Of a stretch of DNA of 64,000 nucleotides, positions 12,701-22,760 are shown one piece after another. Source of the stretch: Caenorhabditis remanei. Lineage: Eukaryota; Nematoda; Chromadorea; Rhabditida; Rhabditidae. Within the stretch, counting starts at the first letter, position 1. The number at the start of each line of letters is the position of its first letter. The notes under the pieces are model-generated. The model searched no databases. It was not told where the DNA came from and was given only the letters and a program-made list of their open reading frames with translations. A program made the translations under genes and the position numbers. The stretch spans positions 3,100,001 to 3,164,000 of the forward strand of contig NC_071329.1 in NCBI RefSeq assembly GCF_010183535.1, given 5' to 3'.

Positions 12701-15700
12701 GTGCTCCAGAGAGGGAACACAACTGATTCGGTCGTCTTCTCACTTTTTGCAGGTTAGTTGGGGTAGGGACATCCGGACAAACAGAAAGACAGACAGACAA
12801 CACTGAAAAGCCTTTGAATCTACACAAAATGAAACTGTCTGGCGCGCCTGAGACGCTTTTGTTCAAAAATTATTGACTAGACCCTGACCAGACATCCGGT
12901 AATCGTGACATTTGGGTGCACAGACTGACAGAGGGAAATACATTGGAAATACTTAATTTTTACTCAAATTCCCGTAATTTTTGACAAAATAGTCATTTTT
13001 CTGAATTTCAGACAGCCCACATTGTTTGGCGCACCTTGAACGCTTTTTTAGAGAAAAAAAACTGAAAAACTTCAATGAGACATCTAGACAAACAGAAAGA
13101 CAGACAGATACCACTAATCAGGCTATGTTAAAACAACCTTTTAACCGTTGTATCAATACAAGAAAAAACTATCTGGCGCGCCTGAGACGCTTTTTTGAAC
13201 TGTTTATTTTCAATATATCAAAACATTATGACAATACAACAAAAAATCGTTTAATTGATACAATTAAGATGGATAATTAACTTAATGATAATTATCTTAC
13301 TACTCCCTCTCTCTGATTTGAACCATTATCCCCATCATCTCTTTTTCTTTTCTTTGGGTTTTGGTCCCCCCGTCCTGGAGCCGGTGGTCCTGGAGCCGGT
13401 GGCACGGTCACCGCCGGTACTGGTTTATCGTCTTGTACTTTGCATACCTCGATATGGATCTCGGTGGCATTTGAAGGGTCTGAAATTGTGACAACAGGGA
13501 GTCGCTCGATGGGTTCGTCGGTTGGAAGAGGCCACGCGTGGAGTTGTTGATAGATAGGAGAGGATTGGGGTGTTAGATGGCGAAGGCAGGTGCGGTTTTG
13601 GAAGAGGAATGTCTGGAAAATGGGAATTATTTGGGAGTTTTGAATATGTTACACAATTTTAGACATGGAAGTCGGATACAAAACTTCAAAACATACTTGC
13701 AAACCGGGCCGGCGCGTAACTCGCTTCAAACTCAATATTATGAGCTGAAAAATATACCAAAATGTAGATCTCGGCGAGTTCTATGACACTGACCTACTAC
13801 GGAACGGATGTCTATTTGTTAATGTTGCCGCGGGCCGGGAAAAGTGTCAAAAAACGATTGGCCATAGTTAGGAATGTGTGGTCGATGTGTCCGTAAAATG
13901 TGTATGGTCGATATGTCTGTAGCAGTGTTGTTGGGAATTCCGACTTCCGACTTCCGACTTCCGGGTTTTTTTTCACTTCCAACTTCCGACTTCCGACTTC
14001 CGGATAAGAAATTTCACTTCCGACTTCCGACTTCCGACTTCCGGATAAGGAATTTTACTTCCGACTTCTGTCATTACATAACAGTGAAATTTCGGAAAAG
14101 TAAATTTCGCAGAAATACATGTAGGCTTTTCTTTAGCCAAAAACTAATTTTCCACTGATTTTCGCGAATTTTATGAACTTTTTCTAGGAGTTTTTGAATC
14201 TTTGCGAAAAAATCTAACACCGACTTCCGACTTCCGACTTCCGACTTCCGACTTCCGGGTGTTTTTTACTTCCGACTTCCGACTTCCGACTTCCGACTTC
14301 CGACTTCCGACTTCCGACTTCCGACTTCCGACTTCCGGATAAGAAAAATCACTTCCAACTTCCGACTTCCGACTTCCGTATAAGAAAATTTTCACTTCCC
14401 AACATCTCTGGTCTGCAGTAGGTCACACACAGTGCGCGTCATAAATATACGCCACCCCCAAAATCGGTGTTTTCGGGGAACTGCGTTTTTTTTTGTTGGT
14501 AAACCGTTACTAAAATCGAATTCAGCGTATCAAAAAACCTATATCCCCAATTTTTGAGAAAAAATGTCGGAAAATACGTCCAGACCACCAAAAAGTCGCT
14601 TAAACGGCCGCGTCATAAATATACGCCACTTCTCAAAAAATGAGAAATAGTTCAAATTTTTCCGAGTTTTTCCAAATTGTTTGGAAAAATTTGTTAATGA
14701 ATCAGAATTTAATGATGTTTCTGAACACTTACTCGATAGTTACCAAACCAATTCCTCCGCTATTTTGAAATATCGGAACTTGAAAACCAAACCATTCTAG
14801 TCCGGCACACGGCACATTAACGAATGGTCATTCAACCCGTAGTAGCTCACAGATATAGAACTCGCTGACATCTACATTTTGGTATATTTTTCAGCTCATA
14901 ATATATTGTACTTTTTCACCTATTTTGTGCCATCCATACTTGTCAACGGGCCGAAACGGGCCGACACGGGCCGGCTCGTAACTCGCGTCAAAATGAATAT
15001 TATGAGCTGAAAAATATACCAAAATGTAGATCTCGACGAGTTCTATGCTCGTGACCTACTACGGGCCGGATGTCTATTTGTTAATATGCCGCGGGCCGGG
15101 CTAGAATGGCGTTTTTGGCACTTTTTCCCGGCCCACGGCACATTAACAAATGGTCATTCAACCCGTAGTAGGTCACGAGCATAGAACTCGTCGAGATCTA
15201 CATTTTGGTATATTTTTCAGCTCATAATATTCATTTTGACGCGAGTTACGAGCCGGCCCGTTGACAAGTATGGTGCCATCAAAAAGTTTTAGGAAATAAT
15301 AAAATTTGAGAAGTTTCCTCCAATTTTAAATGTGTTCTTTCTGACCGCTCTTGAAATTTGCTACATTTATGTCACAGTCCCTTTTTCTTAATGTCCCAGC
15401 TAGAAAACTGGTAGAATTTCACACTATTGGCCCGTGAAGAAACGAATTACCGTCTGATAATCAGTGACGTTACTATTTCTTCGGCTCTTCTCTCAAATTT
15501 CGTTTAGAATCAAAAATGAATAAGATTTGTGACTATTTTTAATAAAAAGTTCCGAAAATTTCCACATTTTTTAAATCCGGACCGAGATTTAGCCTTATAG
15601 ACTTACAGTTTCCACCTCGTTCTTCTTCTCCCCTCCATCGTTTTTCATTTTCTTCATCTCCCTTCCCATCAATCTCACAAAAAACGTGACATGCCGACAA

Positions 15701-18700
15701 TTGAACGTGTCCACCCACAAAAACTCCATCAACGTCTTCACAAGATCCTCAAATCGATGAATTGTCAAACAACACATTGCATAGGGTGCCGTGATGAACA
15801 CCTGTCTGGCGGGGAACACTTTTTGAATATTTGCGAAGAAATTGACAAATGGTGTGGGTCTTCTCTTCATATGGTGTCCGACTCCATAGCAAAATGATTG
15901 AGCTGTCCATAAATCAATGTGTAGAGATTCTAGAATTGACGTCTTCTGCTTCTGAGTGGGGTCTAGGGTGTCTAGGAAGCTGAAACCCTTGATATCCTCG
16001 TCAGCGCGTTGTCCGGAGCCAGAAAAGTTTAGTGTCACCTTTCTGACATTCCACACTGTCAATATTCGATCGATAGTTTCTCTTGGTAACAAGGAATTTT
16101 CAGATATTTTCAATTCCAAGTGATCCACCGACAAGGAAGGTACTTTCAGAGAACACATATCTCTGAACCATCTCTCATTGATAGCCAAATGCTTAAAATG
16201 CTTTGGTTCAGAGAATGAGACATTCGGTTGGATATCTGAGTACACTTCACAATTTCTGGCGATCCGCTCGCAGGTCTCACATCCAGACGGGCAGAAATCG
16301 GCGGCTCCTTCGTAGTGGCGGATTGTGGGGACTGGAAATTGTATTTTAATAAAATCGGTATACTCGTCGTGACCTAGAATCCGTCGATTTGGCCATCGAG
16401 TGCTACCGTAATTTTTGAAGCGGGAAATTCGAATTTTATTGCATTTTTCAATGATTTTCAATAACCAATTAATGCTGTGTTACGAATAAAAACTGTGCCC
16501 GTTTCAAAACTGTCCGAATTAGAACCGCCCGGATCTAAACCGATTAAAAAGTGGATAAACGTGATAAACAGGCCACTAGAAGTAGATTTGACGGTTGTGA
16601 TTTGTACCAGTTCTAATACGGTCGGTTCTATTTTGGGCGGTTCTAATACGGACGGTTCTAATACGGACGGTTCTATTTTGGGCGGTTCTAATACGGACGG
16701 TTCTATTTTGGGCGGTTCTAATACGGACGGTTCTATATCGGGCGGTTCTATTTTGGGCGGTTCTAATACGGACGGTTCTAATACGGACGGTTCTATTTTG
16801 GGCGGTTCTAATACGGACGGTTCTATATCGGGCGGTTCTATTTTGGGCGGTTCTAATACGGACGGTTCTAATACGGACGTTTCTAATACGGACGATTCTA
16901 ATACGGACGGTTCTATTTTGGGCGGTTCTAATACGGACGGTTCTAATACGGACGGTTCTATTTTGGGCGGTTCTAATACGGACGGTTCTATTTTGGGCGG
17001 TTCTAATACGGACGGTTCTAATACGGTCGGTTCTATTTTGGGCGGTTCTAATACGGACGGTTCTATTTTGGGCGGTTCTAATACGGACGGTTCTAATACG
17101 GACGGTTCTATTTTGGGCGGTTCTAATACGGACGGTTCTATTTTGGGCGGTTCTAATACGGACGGTTCTATTTTGGGCGGTTCTAATACGGACGGTTCTA
17201 ATACGGTCGGTTCTATTTTGGGCGGTTCTAATACGGACGGTTCTATTTTGGGCGGTTCTAATGCGGACGGTTCTAATACGGACGGTTCTATTTTGGGCGG
17301 TTCTAATACGGACGGTTCTATTTTGGGCGGTTCTAATACGGACGGTTCTAATACGGACGGTTCTATTTTGGGCGGTTCTAATACGGACGGTTCTAATACG
17401 GACGGTTCTATTTTGGGCGGTTCTAATACGGACGGTTCTATTTTGGGCGGTTCTAATACGGACGGTTCTAATACGGACGGTTCTATTTTGGGCGGTTCTA
17501 ATACGGACGGTTCTAATACGGTCGATTCTATTTTGGGCGGTTCTAATACGGACGGTTCTAATACGGTCGGTTCTATTTTGGGCGGTTCTAATACGGACGG
17601 TTCTGATACGGACGGTTCTATTTTGGGCGGTTCTAATACGGACGGTTCTAATACGGTCGGTTCTATTTTGGGCGGTTCTAATACGGACGGTTCTATTTTG
17701 GGCGGTTCTAATACGGACGGTTCTATATCGAGCGGTTCTATTTTGGGCGGTTCTAATACGGACGGTTCTATATCGGGCGGTTCTATTTTGGGCGGTTCTA
17801 ATACGGACGGTTCTAATACGGTCGATTCTATTTTGGGCGGTTCTAATACGGACGGTTCTAATACGGTCGGTTCTATTTTGGGCGGTTCTAATACGGACGG
17901 TTCTGATACGGACGGTTCTATTTTGGGCGGTTCTAATACGGACGGTTCTAATACGGTCGGTTCTAATACGGACGGTTCTATTTTGGGCGGTTCTAATACG
18001 GACGGTTCTAATACGGTCGATTCTATTTTGGGCGGTTCTAATACGGACGGTTCTAATACGGTCGGTTCTATTTTGGGCGGTTCTAATACGGACGGTTCTG
18101 ATACGGACGGTTCTATTTTGGGCGGTTCTAATACGGACGGTTCTAATACGGTCGGTTCTATTTTGGGCGGTTCTAATACGGACGGTTCTAATACGGTCGA
18201 TTCTATTTTGGGCGGTTCTAATACGGACGGTTCTAATACGGTCGGTTCTATTTTGGGCGGTTCTAATACGGACGGTTCTGATACGGACGGTTCTATTTTG
18301 GGCGGTTCTAATACGGACGGTTCTAATACGGGCGGTTCTAATACGGACGGTTCTATTTTGGGCGGTTCTAATACGGACGGTTCTAATACGGTCGATTCTA
18401 TTTTGGGCGGTTCTAATACGGACGGTTCTAATACGGTCGGTTCTATTTTGGGCGGTTCTAATACGGACGGTTCTGATACGGACGGTTCTATTTTGGGCGG
18501 TTCTAATACGGACGGTTCTAATACGGTCGGTTCTATTTTGGGCGGTTCTAATACGGACGGTTCTATTTTGGGCGGTTCTAATACGGACGGTTCTAATACG
18601 GTCGATTCTATTTTGGGCGGTTCTAATACGGACGGTTCTAATACGGTCGGTTCTATTTTGGGCGGTTCTAATACGGTCGGTTCTATTTTGGGCGGTTCTA

Positions 18701-21700
18701 ATACGGACGGTTCTAATACGGGCGGTTCTAATACGGACGGTTCTATTTTGTACCAGTTCTAATACGGACGGTTCTATTTTGGGCGGTTCTAATACGGACG
18801 GTTGTGATTTGTACCAGTTCTAATACGGGCGGTTTTTATTCGGGCGGTTCTGTTCTGATTCGAGGCGACATCCATTGATGTTGAAAATCGCGTGAAAATC
18901 ATTAAAAAATTCAATAAAATTTAAATTTCCCGCTCAAAATATTACGGTAGCACTTGTGACGTCACTTTCATGAAGCTATACCACGATGACCGAGTTGTCG
19001 GATTCTAGGCCACGAGTGTCTTTTAGCACGACACGCATCGTACAACCGCGCTCTACCGAAACTTGAGAAACTCCGAGAAAAAAGAGATATTTTTCAAGGG
19101 CATTTCGGTGGAGCGTGGATTCTGAACTTTTTAAAGACAAAAAAAAATGGCTGGTGGCCTAGGAAACTCACCATGCCTCTCCACCAAATAACTCATTATA
19201 TCATGATGCATTTCCTCCTCGAATCCTCCAAACCCATCGAATTTCAACGTGTTGATCCTAATCCGGGCGGTATGATTCAAGAAGGAATGGCAGAAGTCGA
19301 AACTTCTTTCTGCCGGTACTCTTTTATAGTTTATGTAGAATCCACGGCACTTCTGATGACTCGGTCCTTCATTTGGAATCGGGATGGGGGAGATCACAAT
19401 TGTCTTGTATTCCATTCGGATTAGTTTTAGGATAGAGTCGGAGAAGAGTTTGTTAACTAGCTGGAATACTTTTAATTGATGGCCTAGGATTACAAACGGT
19501 GGCCTAGAAAAGCAAATTGGCTAGATTTGTTGTTTTGGGAGCATTTTGAAGAGCCACTACTAGTCTAACAACTTTTGGAGAGGGTGCCGTGGTAAAACTG
19601 GTGGTCCCACTGAATAAATTTTTAATGGATCATACAGATCAAACTTAGATCTCCATTTTTGTAGTTGACAACTTATGTCTACGGGCGGTCCCTAGAAAGT
19701 TATAGCGCTCTGAAGTAGCTAATCCTTTCAAGGTGCCACTGGAGGCTAGATGGTATCTCCCCTGGGACCGTCCGTACAGAAAAGTGGTCAACTACAAAAA
19801 TAAAGATCCAGATTTTATCTGCATGAAAAATATAAAATAGGCTTATTTAGACACCACCTATGGTAAAAAAAAAAGACAAAATAGACAGAAAATGTAATTT
19901 TTTTTTAAATTTTAAAAAAAGTTCAACTTTGACACTGCCTCCTGGCCTCAGAAGGTGTTCAAATAAACTAATTTTATACTTTTTTTGTAGAACAAATCGG
20001 AATGTTCATTTTTGTAGTTGATAACTTTTTTGTATGGGCGGTCCCTAGAGAGTTATATATCGACAAAGTAATTTCTCCCTCGAATCAACTTGTAGTACGA
20101 TTTTTGAGCTGTCTCCTTAAAATGATCATAACTCTCCAGGGAGTGCCTGCACAAAAAAGTTGTCGAGTCGACAACTTTTTTGTACGGACATTCCCTAGGA
20201 AGATACAGCGCGCCGAACCAGCAGGCCACAAGATGTGTCTGCGAGAAGTGAAGAGAGTTAGAGACTTCAGAGCGCTATAACTCGCTAGCGACCGGTTGTA
20301 CAAAAAAGTTGTCAATTACAAAAATGGAGTTCTACTTTTGATTTGTATGATCCATTAAAAATCTACTTGATGGGACAATAAGTATTACCATGACACACTC
20401 TCAAAGTTGGACCTTTTCAACTGAAAAAACCAAAACTCAATATACTTTTGAGCGGTACTGTAGATCCTAAAGTTGAAAAAGCTAGGCCACCCTGAAATTT
20501 CTGAGGTCACCAAATAAGTTTGATGATTAAAAATGGGGAAATTGATAAGACCCGGCAAAAAAATGGTGCATACAAACCCAAATTGTGAACTACGGGTCAG
20601 AATGACTTTGCTGCTGGCCTAGGATGCTCCGCCCACAATTAACTCCTGCAGTAGTCCCCTTAACAACTCAGACCGTTTTCCGAAAGGCCACGCCGCCCTC
20701 TAAAAACACGGAAAATTCCGTGAAACTCACCCTTAATCTCACATAATTGAGTACTGTCATTCCTGGAAGCTTGTCCAGAATTGTCTCGACTAACAGTGGA
20801 TTTCCGAACACTTTTCTGATGCTTCTGATATTACCGATAATTGGGTAATTAACGGAAGTCATTATAAAAAGGGGGGAAAATATGAAGGTGATGTGTCTAG
20901 GGAGTCGGGGTTATTGATTCCTGTACGCACTTTTCCCAGGAGCCTAGTCTGCATATTGACGTGACGGTGTCACGGACATATTTTGGTTGAGTCCCCCTCT
21001 GGGATTGTTAGGACATCCGGACAACCGGATGCACAGACAAACAGACAGACACACAGATAGACAAAATTGAGCAAAAACAAAGTGAGAGCAATCTGAGATC
21101 ATGACATAAGGTATTTGTGATAGAGAGATATCTGGATGCACAGATTGACAATAACTGACCATATTCTTCCAGGCCAGTCGTCTCGCGCCCGTCTTCGCCC
21201 ACCGTAAAATCACAAATGGCGACAGTATCCCGAGAGAAATGGCACCACGACTACGTACCTCTGCTACCGATCGATCATTGGACTCGCCGACGAATTCAGA
21301 ATCCAGAGCGACACTTCTGACAAGTCAACGCGGAAGTCAGGACTCGATGGATAGCGCCGCTGAGTGAGTTATATTTCTTTGAAGGCGTTTTAGGACGTGA
21401 GGTGGTGTCTAGATAAGCCAATTTTATATTTTTTGTGTAGATTAAATCTAGATCTCCATTTTTGTAGTTGACAACTTTTTTGTACGGGCGGTCCCTTGAG
21501 AGTTATAGCGCTTTGAAGTCGCGGCCTCTGCAGGCGCCCCCGGAGGTATTTAAGCTGGTTTAGAGCACTCTATATCCCTAGGGAGTGTCCGTACAAAAAA
21601 GTTGTCAACTACAAAAATGGAGATCTAGGTTTGATCTACACAGAAAATATAAAATTGGTTTATTTGAACACTTGGCCAGGAGGCACTGTCAAATTCGGAC

Positions 21701-22556
21701 ATATTTTCAAAAATTTACAAAAAAAAATGTTTACCAAAAAATTTTTTGTCATTTTTTGATGACCACAGGTGGTGCCGACATAAGGTATTTTTATATTTTT
21801 CATGTAGATAAAATCTAGATCTTTATTTTTGTAGTTGACAACTTATTTGTACGGACGGTCCCATGGGAGATAAGTGCGACGAATCGTCAAACCTCTAGTG
21901 GCACCTTAGCGACTTCAGAGCGCTATAACTTTCTAGGGACCGCCCGTAGAAAAAAGTTGTCATCAACTACAAAAATAGAGATTTGAATTTGATCTACACA
22001 GAAAATGTAGCAATTTTTATTTGGACACAACCAGAGGACATGAGGTAGTGTCAAAGTTGGACTTTGTCTTTTTTTTTTTTTGAAATTACAATATTTTTGT
22101 CTATTTTGTCTATTTTTGTTTGACCACAGGTGGTGCCGAGATAAACTATTTTTATATTTTTTGTGTAGATCAAATCTAGAACTCCATTTTTGTAGTTGAC
22201 AACTTTTTTGTACGGGCGGTCCCTAGAAAGTTATGGAGCACTGAAGTAGCTCAGCAGGCTCCACCAGCTTCTTCAGAGCGCTATAACTCTCAAGGCACCG
22301 CCCGTAGAAAAAAGTTGTCAACTACAAAAATAAAGATCTAGGTTTGATCTACACAAAACATATAGAATTGTCCTATTTGACCGCAACCAGAGGACATGAG
22401 ACACTGTCAAAGTTATGCAATTTTTCCACTCAAACTAAAAAAATCATCATTTTCAGAACCACTTCAATCGCCTCGGGAACTATAAGCTCACGTGACGGAA
22501 AGAAAAAAGGAAATTGGCTGAAAAAGTTCTCGTTTGGGAAGAGCAACAAGTCATAA
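768..22556 (+). CDS. plc-3: Phospholipase C-gamma (plc-3 orthologue), 13 exons
   Basis: Phosphoinositide-specific PLC-gamma, which cleaves PIP2 to IP3 and diacylglycerol downstream of receptor tyrosine kinases. Exons: 768-1093, 2309-2493, 3274-3424, 4425-4898, 4952-5037, 5643-6011, 7127-7555, 8493-9191, 10201-10341, 10922-11560, 12460-12752, 21173-21363, 22457-22556. Every junction keeps phase, giving 1360 aa. Domain order is diagnostic: N-terminal PH (about 60-185), EF-hand-like region, catalytic X box (about 364-510), first half of a split PH (about 531-605), SH2 (614-715, Arg643 in LFMIRDS), SH2 (724-820, Arg751 in AFLIRTSS), SH3 (847-899), second PH half (907-960), Y box (about 990-1105), C2 (about 1115-1250) and a basic Ser-rich tail. 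Catalytic and calcium residues are present: His377-Asn378 (SSHN), Glu407, Asp409, His429 (YHG), Glu463. The spacing from His377 to Glu407 and from His429 to Glu463 matches PLC-delta1. Intron 11 hosts an antisense F-box gene. In C. elegans plc-3 acts in gonadal sheath contraction and epidermal morphogenesis. Confidence 0.95.
1094..2308. repeat. plc-3 intron 1, short-palindrome cluster
   Basis: The intron begins at the donor with GTAAGTGCGCTCTATTGAG, which is also a copy of a dispersed repeat. The rest is packed with the GTGGCCGAGTTTT...AAGTTAGGCCAC palindrome family (for example 1535-1585, 1690-1735, 1795-1820, 1885-1920, 2205-2235). There are also TCTGGCGCGCC...GACGCG motifs and a foldback around 1200-1500 whose arms read GAGAGACGCAGACAG and CTGCGTCTCTCATG. 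No coding potential. Confidence 0.7.
2494..3273. repeat. plc-3 intron 2, GTTGACAAC...TTTTTTGTA repeat copies
   Basis: Several copies in both orientations of a repeat whose core pairs GTAGTTGACAACTTTTTTG with a GGGCGGTCCCT box and a TATAACTCGCTAGCGA box (about 2600-2790, 2960-3160). The same cores occur inside the Tc1-like foldback elements at 27382-29927, so these are likely fragments of that family. Confidence 0.6.
3425..4424. repeat. plc-3 intron 3, duplicate of intron 1 repeat block
   Basis: The stretch 3750-4175 closely resembles 1200-1590 of intron 1: the same GAGAGACGCAG arm, the same TCTGGCGCGCCTTTGACGCG boxes, the same CTGTCCGGATGTCC segment and the same GTTGACAATTTTTCGGCGAT stretch. 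Flanking GTGGCCGAG/GGCCACC palindromes also recur. Probably two insertions of one foldback element. Confidence 0.6.
5051..5602. repeat. Duplicated block, copy 1 (plc-3 intron 5)
   Basis: About 550 bp that recur with few changes at 7761-8345 in intron 7. Shared landmarks in order: AAAAAGCCAATTTTT, ATTATCCCGTTTTTTAGCAC, CTAAACGCGCCAACGTCACC, ACAATATCCCTAGAT, TTGGAACCGCGCTCATCGTA and a final AAAACGCGTCA(A/G)CGGCGCGCC. No coding exon lies inside either copy. Confidence 0.75.
6040..7110. repeat. Tandem repeat, roughly 170-200 bp units (plc-3 intron 6)
   Basis: About six degenerate units, each containing GTTGTTCCCCTC..., TCGCGGACATTCACAAAATC, GTATCTCGG, ATTTTGAAAACAG, TTCAGCTTTCCAACCGT and AAGCGCCCCGAGACCAGTCA. 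The GCGGACATT landmark falls near 6068, 6268, 6438, 6611, 6814 and 7003. Related units, partly inverted, fill intron 8. Confidence 0.7.
7761..8345. repeat. Duplicated block, copy 2 (plc-3 intron 7)
   Basis: Second copy of the intron 5 block, same orientation, with small indels (for example an extra TGCAGATACTCATTTTGC near 8127). Its position between exons 7 and 8, both needed for the first SH2 domain, shows that the duplication did not copy exons. Confidence 0.75.
9230..10170. repeat. plc-3 intron 8, related degenerate units
   Basis: Copies of the intron 6 unit in both orientations: ATTTTTGGAAGGCTGAAGTCAC and GATACGAGCGATTTTGT on one strand near 9255-9540, and TCGCGGACATTGACAAAATC near 9565 and 10075 on the other. 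No coding exon seen. Confidence 0.6.
10370..10900. repeat. plc-3 intron 9, three tandem units of about 180 bp
   Basis: Three units each with GATTCTAGGCCACGAG, TAGGCCACCAACTCAG, CAATGACAAAATGCAGTGTA, GCTAGAGGAATTTTGAAAGC and CTCAGCTATCTAGATACATA. Units two and three are nearly identical, suggesting recent tandem amplification. Confidence 0.7.
13203..13208 (-). terminator. Polyadenylation signal of the nested F-box gene
   Basis: TTTATT on the plus strand, AATAAA on the minus strand, 84 bases after the TAA stop at 13294-13292. It supports the four-exon model and the location of the last exon. Confidence 0.65.
13292..20862 (-). CDS. Nested F-box protein gene, antisense in plc-3 intron 11
   Basis: Four phase-compatible exons on the minus strand: 20862-20731, 19460-19172, 16331-15607, 13612-13292, giving 488 aa. 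Residues about 20-60 form an F-box of the expanded nematode type ([15 protein letters not shown]...VRLRLVNKLF), split by intron 1. The remainder resembles the nematode F-box-associated class, with basic/aromatic segments and a Cys cluster ([11 protein letters not shown], about 153-163). The last exon adds a Pro-rich stretch ([10 protein letters not shown], about 453-462) and a nuclear-localisation-like KKRKR (469-473), unusual for this class. F-box proteins act as substrate adaptors of SCF ubiquitin ligases; the target here is unknown. The start ATG has no nearby acceptor, so it probably has its own promoter just upstream of 20862. The whole gene lies within plc-3 intron 11. The subfamily is not resolved from sequence alone. 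Confidence 0.82.
13694..13850. mobile_element. Half copy of a TACTTGCAAACCGGGCC foldback element
   Basis: Begins TACTTGCAAACCGGGCC and contains the family landmarks ATTATGAGCTGAAAAATATA, CAAAATGTAGATCTC and TGTCTATTTGTTAAT. It is one arm of the palindromic element seen complete at 14939-15268 and 32579-32899. Confidence 0.6.
13930..14405. repeat. CTTCCGA heptamer element, copy 1
   Basis: Blocks of tandem CTTCCGA heptamers separated by spacers (CGGATAAGAAATTTCAC, GGGTTTTTTTTCACTTCC) and a unique centre (ACATAACAGTGAAATTTCGG through GCGAATTTTATGAAC). The same order of spacers and centre recurs at 24717-25130, with different numbers of heptamers, so it is a dispersed element and not a simple local microsatellite. 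Confidence 0.75.
14796..14905. mobile_element. Partial arm of the TACTTGTCAAC foldback family
   Basis: Contains CGGCACATTAACGAATGGTC and TACATTTTGGTATATTTTTC, matching the right arm of the adjacent complete element, with more divergence. Probably an older insertion or remnant. Confidence 0.5.
14939..15268. mobile_element. Palindromic MITE with TA target duplication
   Basis: A near-perfect 330-bp inverted repeat: starts CTTGTCAACGGGCC and ends GGCCCGTTGACAAG, with TA on both sides (14937-14938 and 15269-15270). The arms contain ATTATGAGCTGAAAAATATA and GATCTCGACGAGTTCTATG. A TA duplication fits the Tc1/mariner superfamily. No coding sequence. Confidence 0.7.
16609..18850 (+). repeat. 15-bp minisatellite with higher-order structure
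   Basis: About 148 tandem units of 15 bp, chiefly GGTTCTAATACGGAC, GGTTCTATTTTGGGC and GGTTCTAATACGGTC, with rarer GGTTCTATATCGGGC, GATTCTATTTTGGGC and GGTTCTGATACGGAC. The unit is a multiple of three and stop-free in two or more frames, so long open frames of Gly-Ser-Asn-Thr-Asp and Gly-Ser-Ile-Leu-Gly type result; these are by-products. The array lies in intron 2 of the nested F-box gene. Variant units recur at 180-195 bp in the right half, showing higher-order repeats. A GATTTGTACCAGTTCTAATA segment stands at both ends. Confidence 0.92.
19590..20463. mobile_element. Decayed Tc1-like foldback element(s)
   Basis: The right end reads CAATATACTTTTGAGCGGTACTGTA, the inverted form of the Tc1-like end found at 27382. 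Inside are several GTAGTTGACAACTTTTTTGTA cores and GGGCGGTCCCTAGA boxes in both orientations (about 19650, 19790, 20010, 20160, 20290). The left end is too diverged to place exactly. The block lies in intron 1 of the nested F-box gene. Confidence 0.55.
21173..22556 (+). CDS. plc-3: plc-3 exons 12-13, basic C-terminal tail
   Basis: Two short exons (21173-21363 and 22457-22556) lie 8.4 kb beyond the C2-domain exon. The join is inferred: exon 11 ends in phase 0 at CAG and exon 12 begins GCC AGT in phase 0; exon 12 ends in phase 2 (GA) and exon 13 supplies A. The product is a 96-residue low-complexity Ser/Thr/Arg-rich tail ending in a Lys-rich segment ([19 protein letters not shown]), plausibly membrane-binding. 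No other start codon or gene context explains these exons. A shorter isoform ending about 20 codons into intron 11 is possible if exon 11 is not spliced. Confidence 0.75.
21364..22456. repeat. plc-3 intron 12, inverted copies of the Tc1-like MITE core
   Basis: At least three head-to-head pairs of the GATCTCCATTTTTGTAGTTG / CAACTACAAAAATGGAGATC core with GGGCGGTCCCT boxes (about 21450-21640, 21820-21990, 22170-22350). No coding exon inside. Confidence 0.6.
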
Positions 22557-22754
22557 TTTCCAGATTTTCGTCCATCTGTGTGTCGGTTTGTCCCATTTCT
22601 TTTCTCAATTTCATTCCAAAAATTTTCTTTTTATCATTCCTTCCTCTTTTCTATGCCGAATTTTCAATTTTCTCAGTTCAAAATTCCCGCCCATTCTGCT
22701 TTAATTTATTGATTGATTGCTGTGATTTTTTCGATTTTTTCGATTTTTTTTCAA

Positions 22755-22760
22755 AATAAA
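22755..22760 (+). terminator. Polyadenylation signal of plc-3
   Basis: AATAAA about 200 bases after the TAA stop at 22554-22556, followed by a T-rich stretch. The canonical nematode signal, well placed for plc-3. Confidence 0.7.

Noticed and set aside
13255..13491. Plus-strand 78-aa frame with a hydrophobic start
   Set aside because: It is the shadow of the last exon of the nested F-box gene on the other strand.
15595..15606. In-frame stop ending the F-box third exon at 15595
   Set aside because: A GTAAGT donor stands at 15606 just before the stop, and a phase-0 exon with its own stop and AATAAA follows at 13612-13292, so the spliced model is preferred.
16477..18823. Open frames of 761 and 520 aa with Gly-Ser-Asn-Thr repeats
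   Set aside because: They are produced by a stop-free 15-bp tandem repeat; similar frames occur in more than one phase and there is no start, splice or composition evidence for a protein.
22557..22759. Continuation of coding past 22556
   Set aside because: The plc-3 frame ends in TAA and is followed by T-rich DNA and AATAAA, as expected of a 3' untranslated region.
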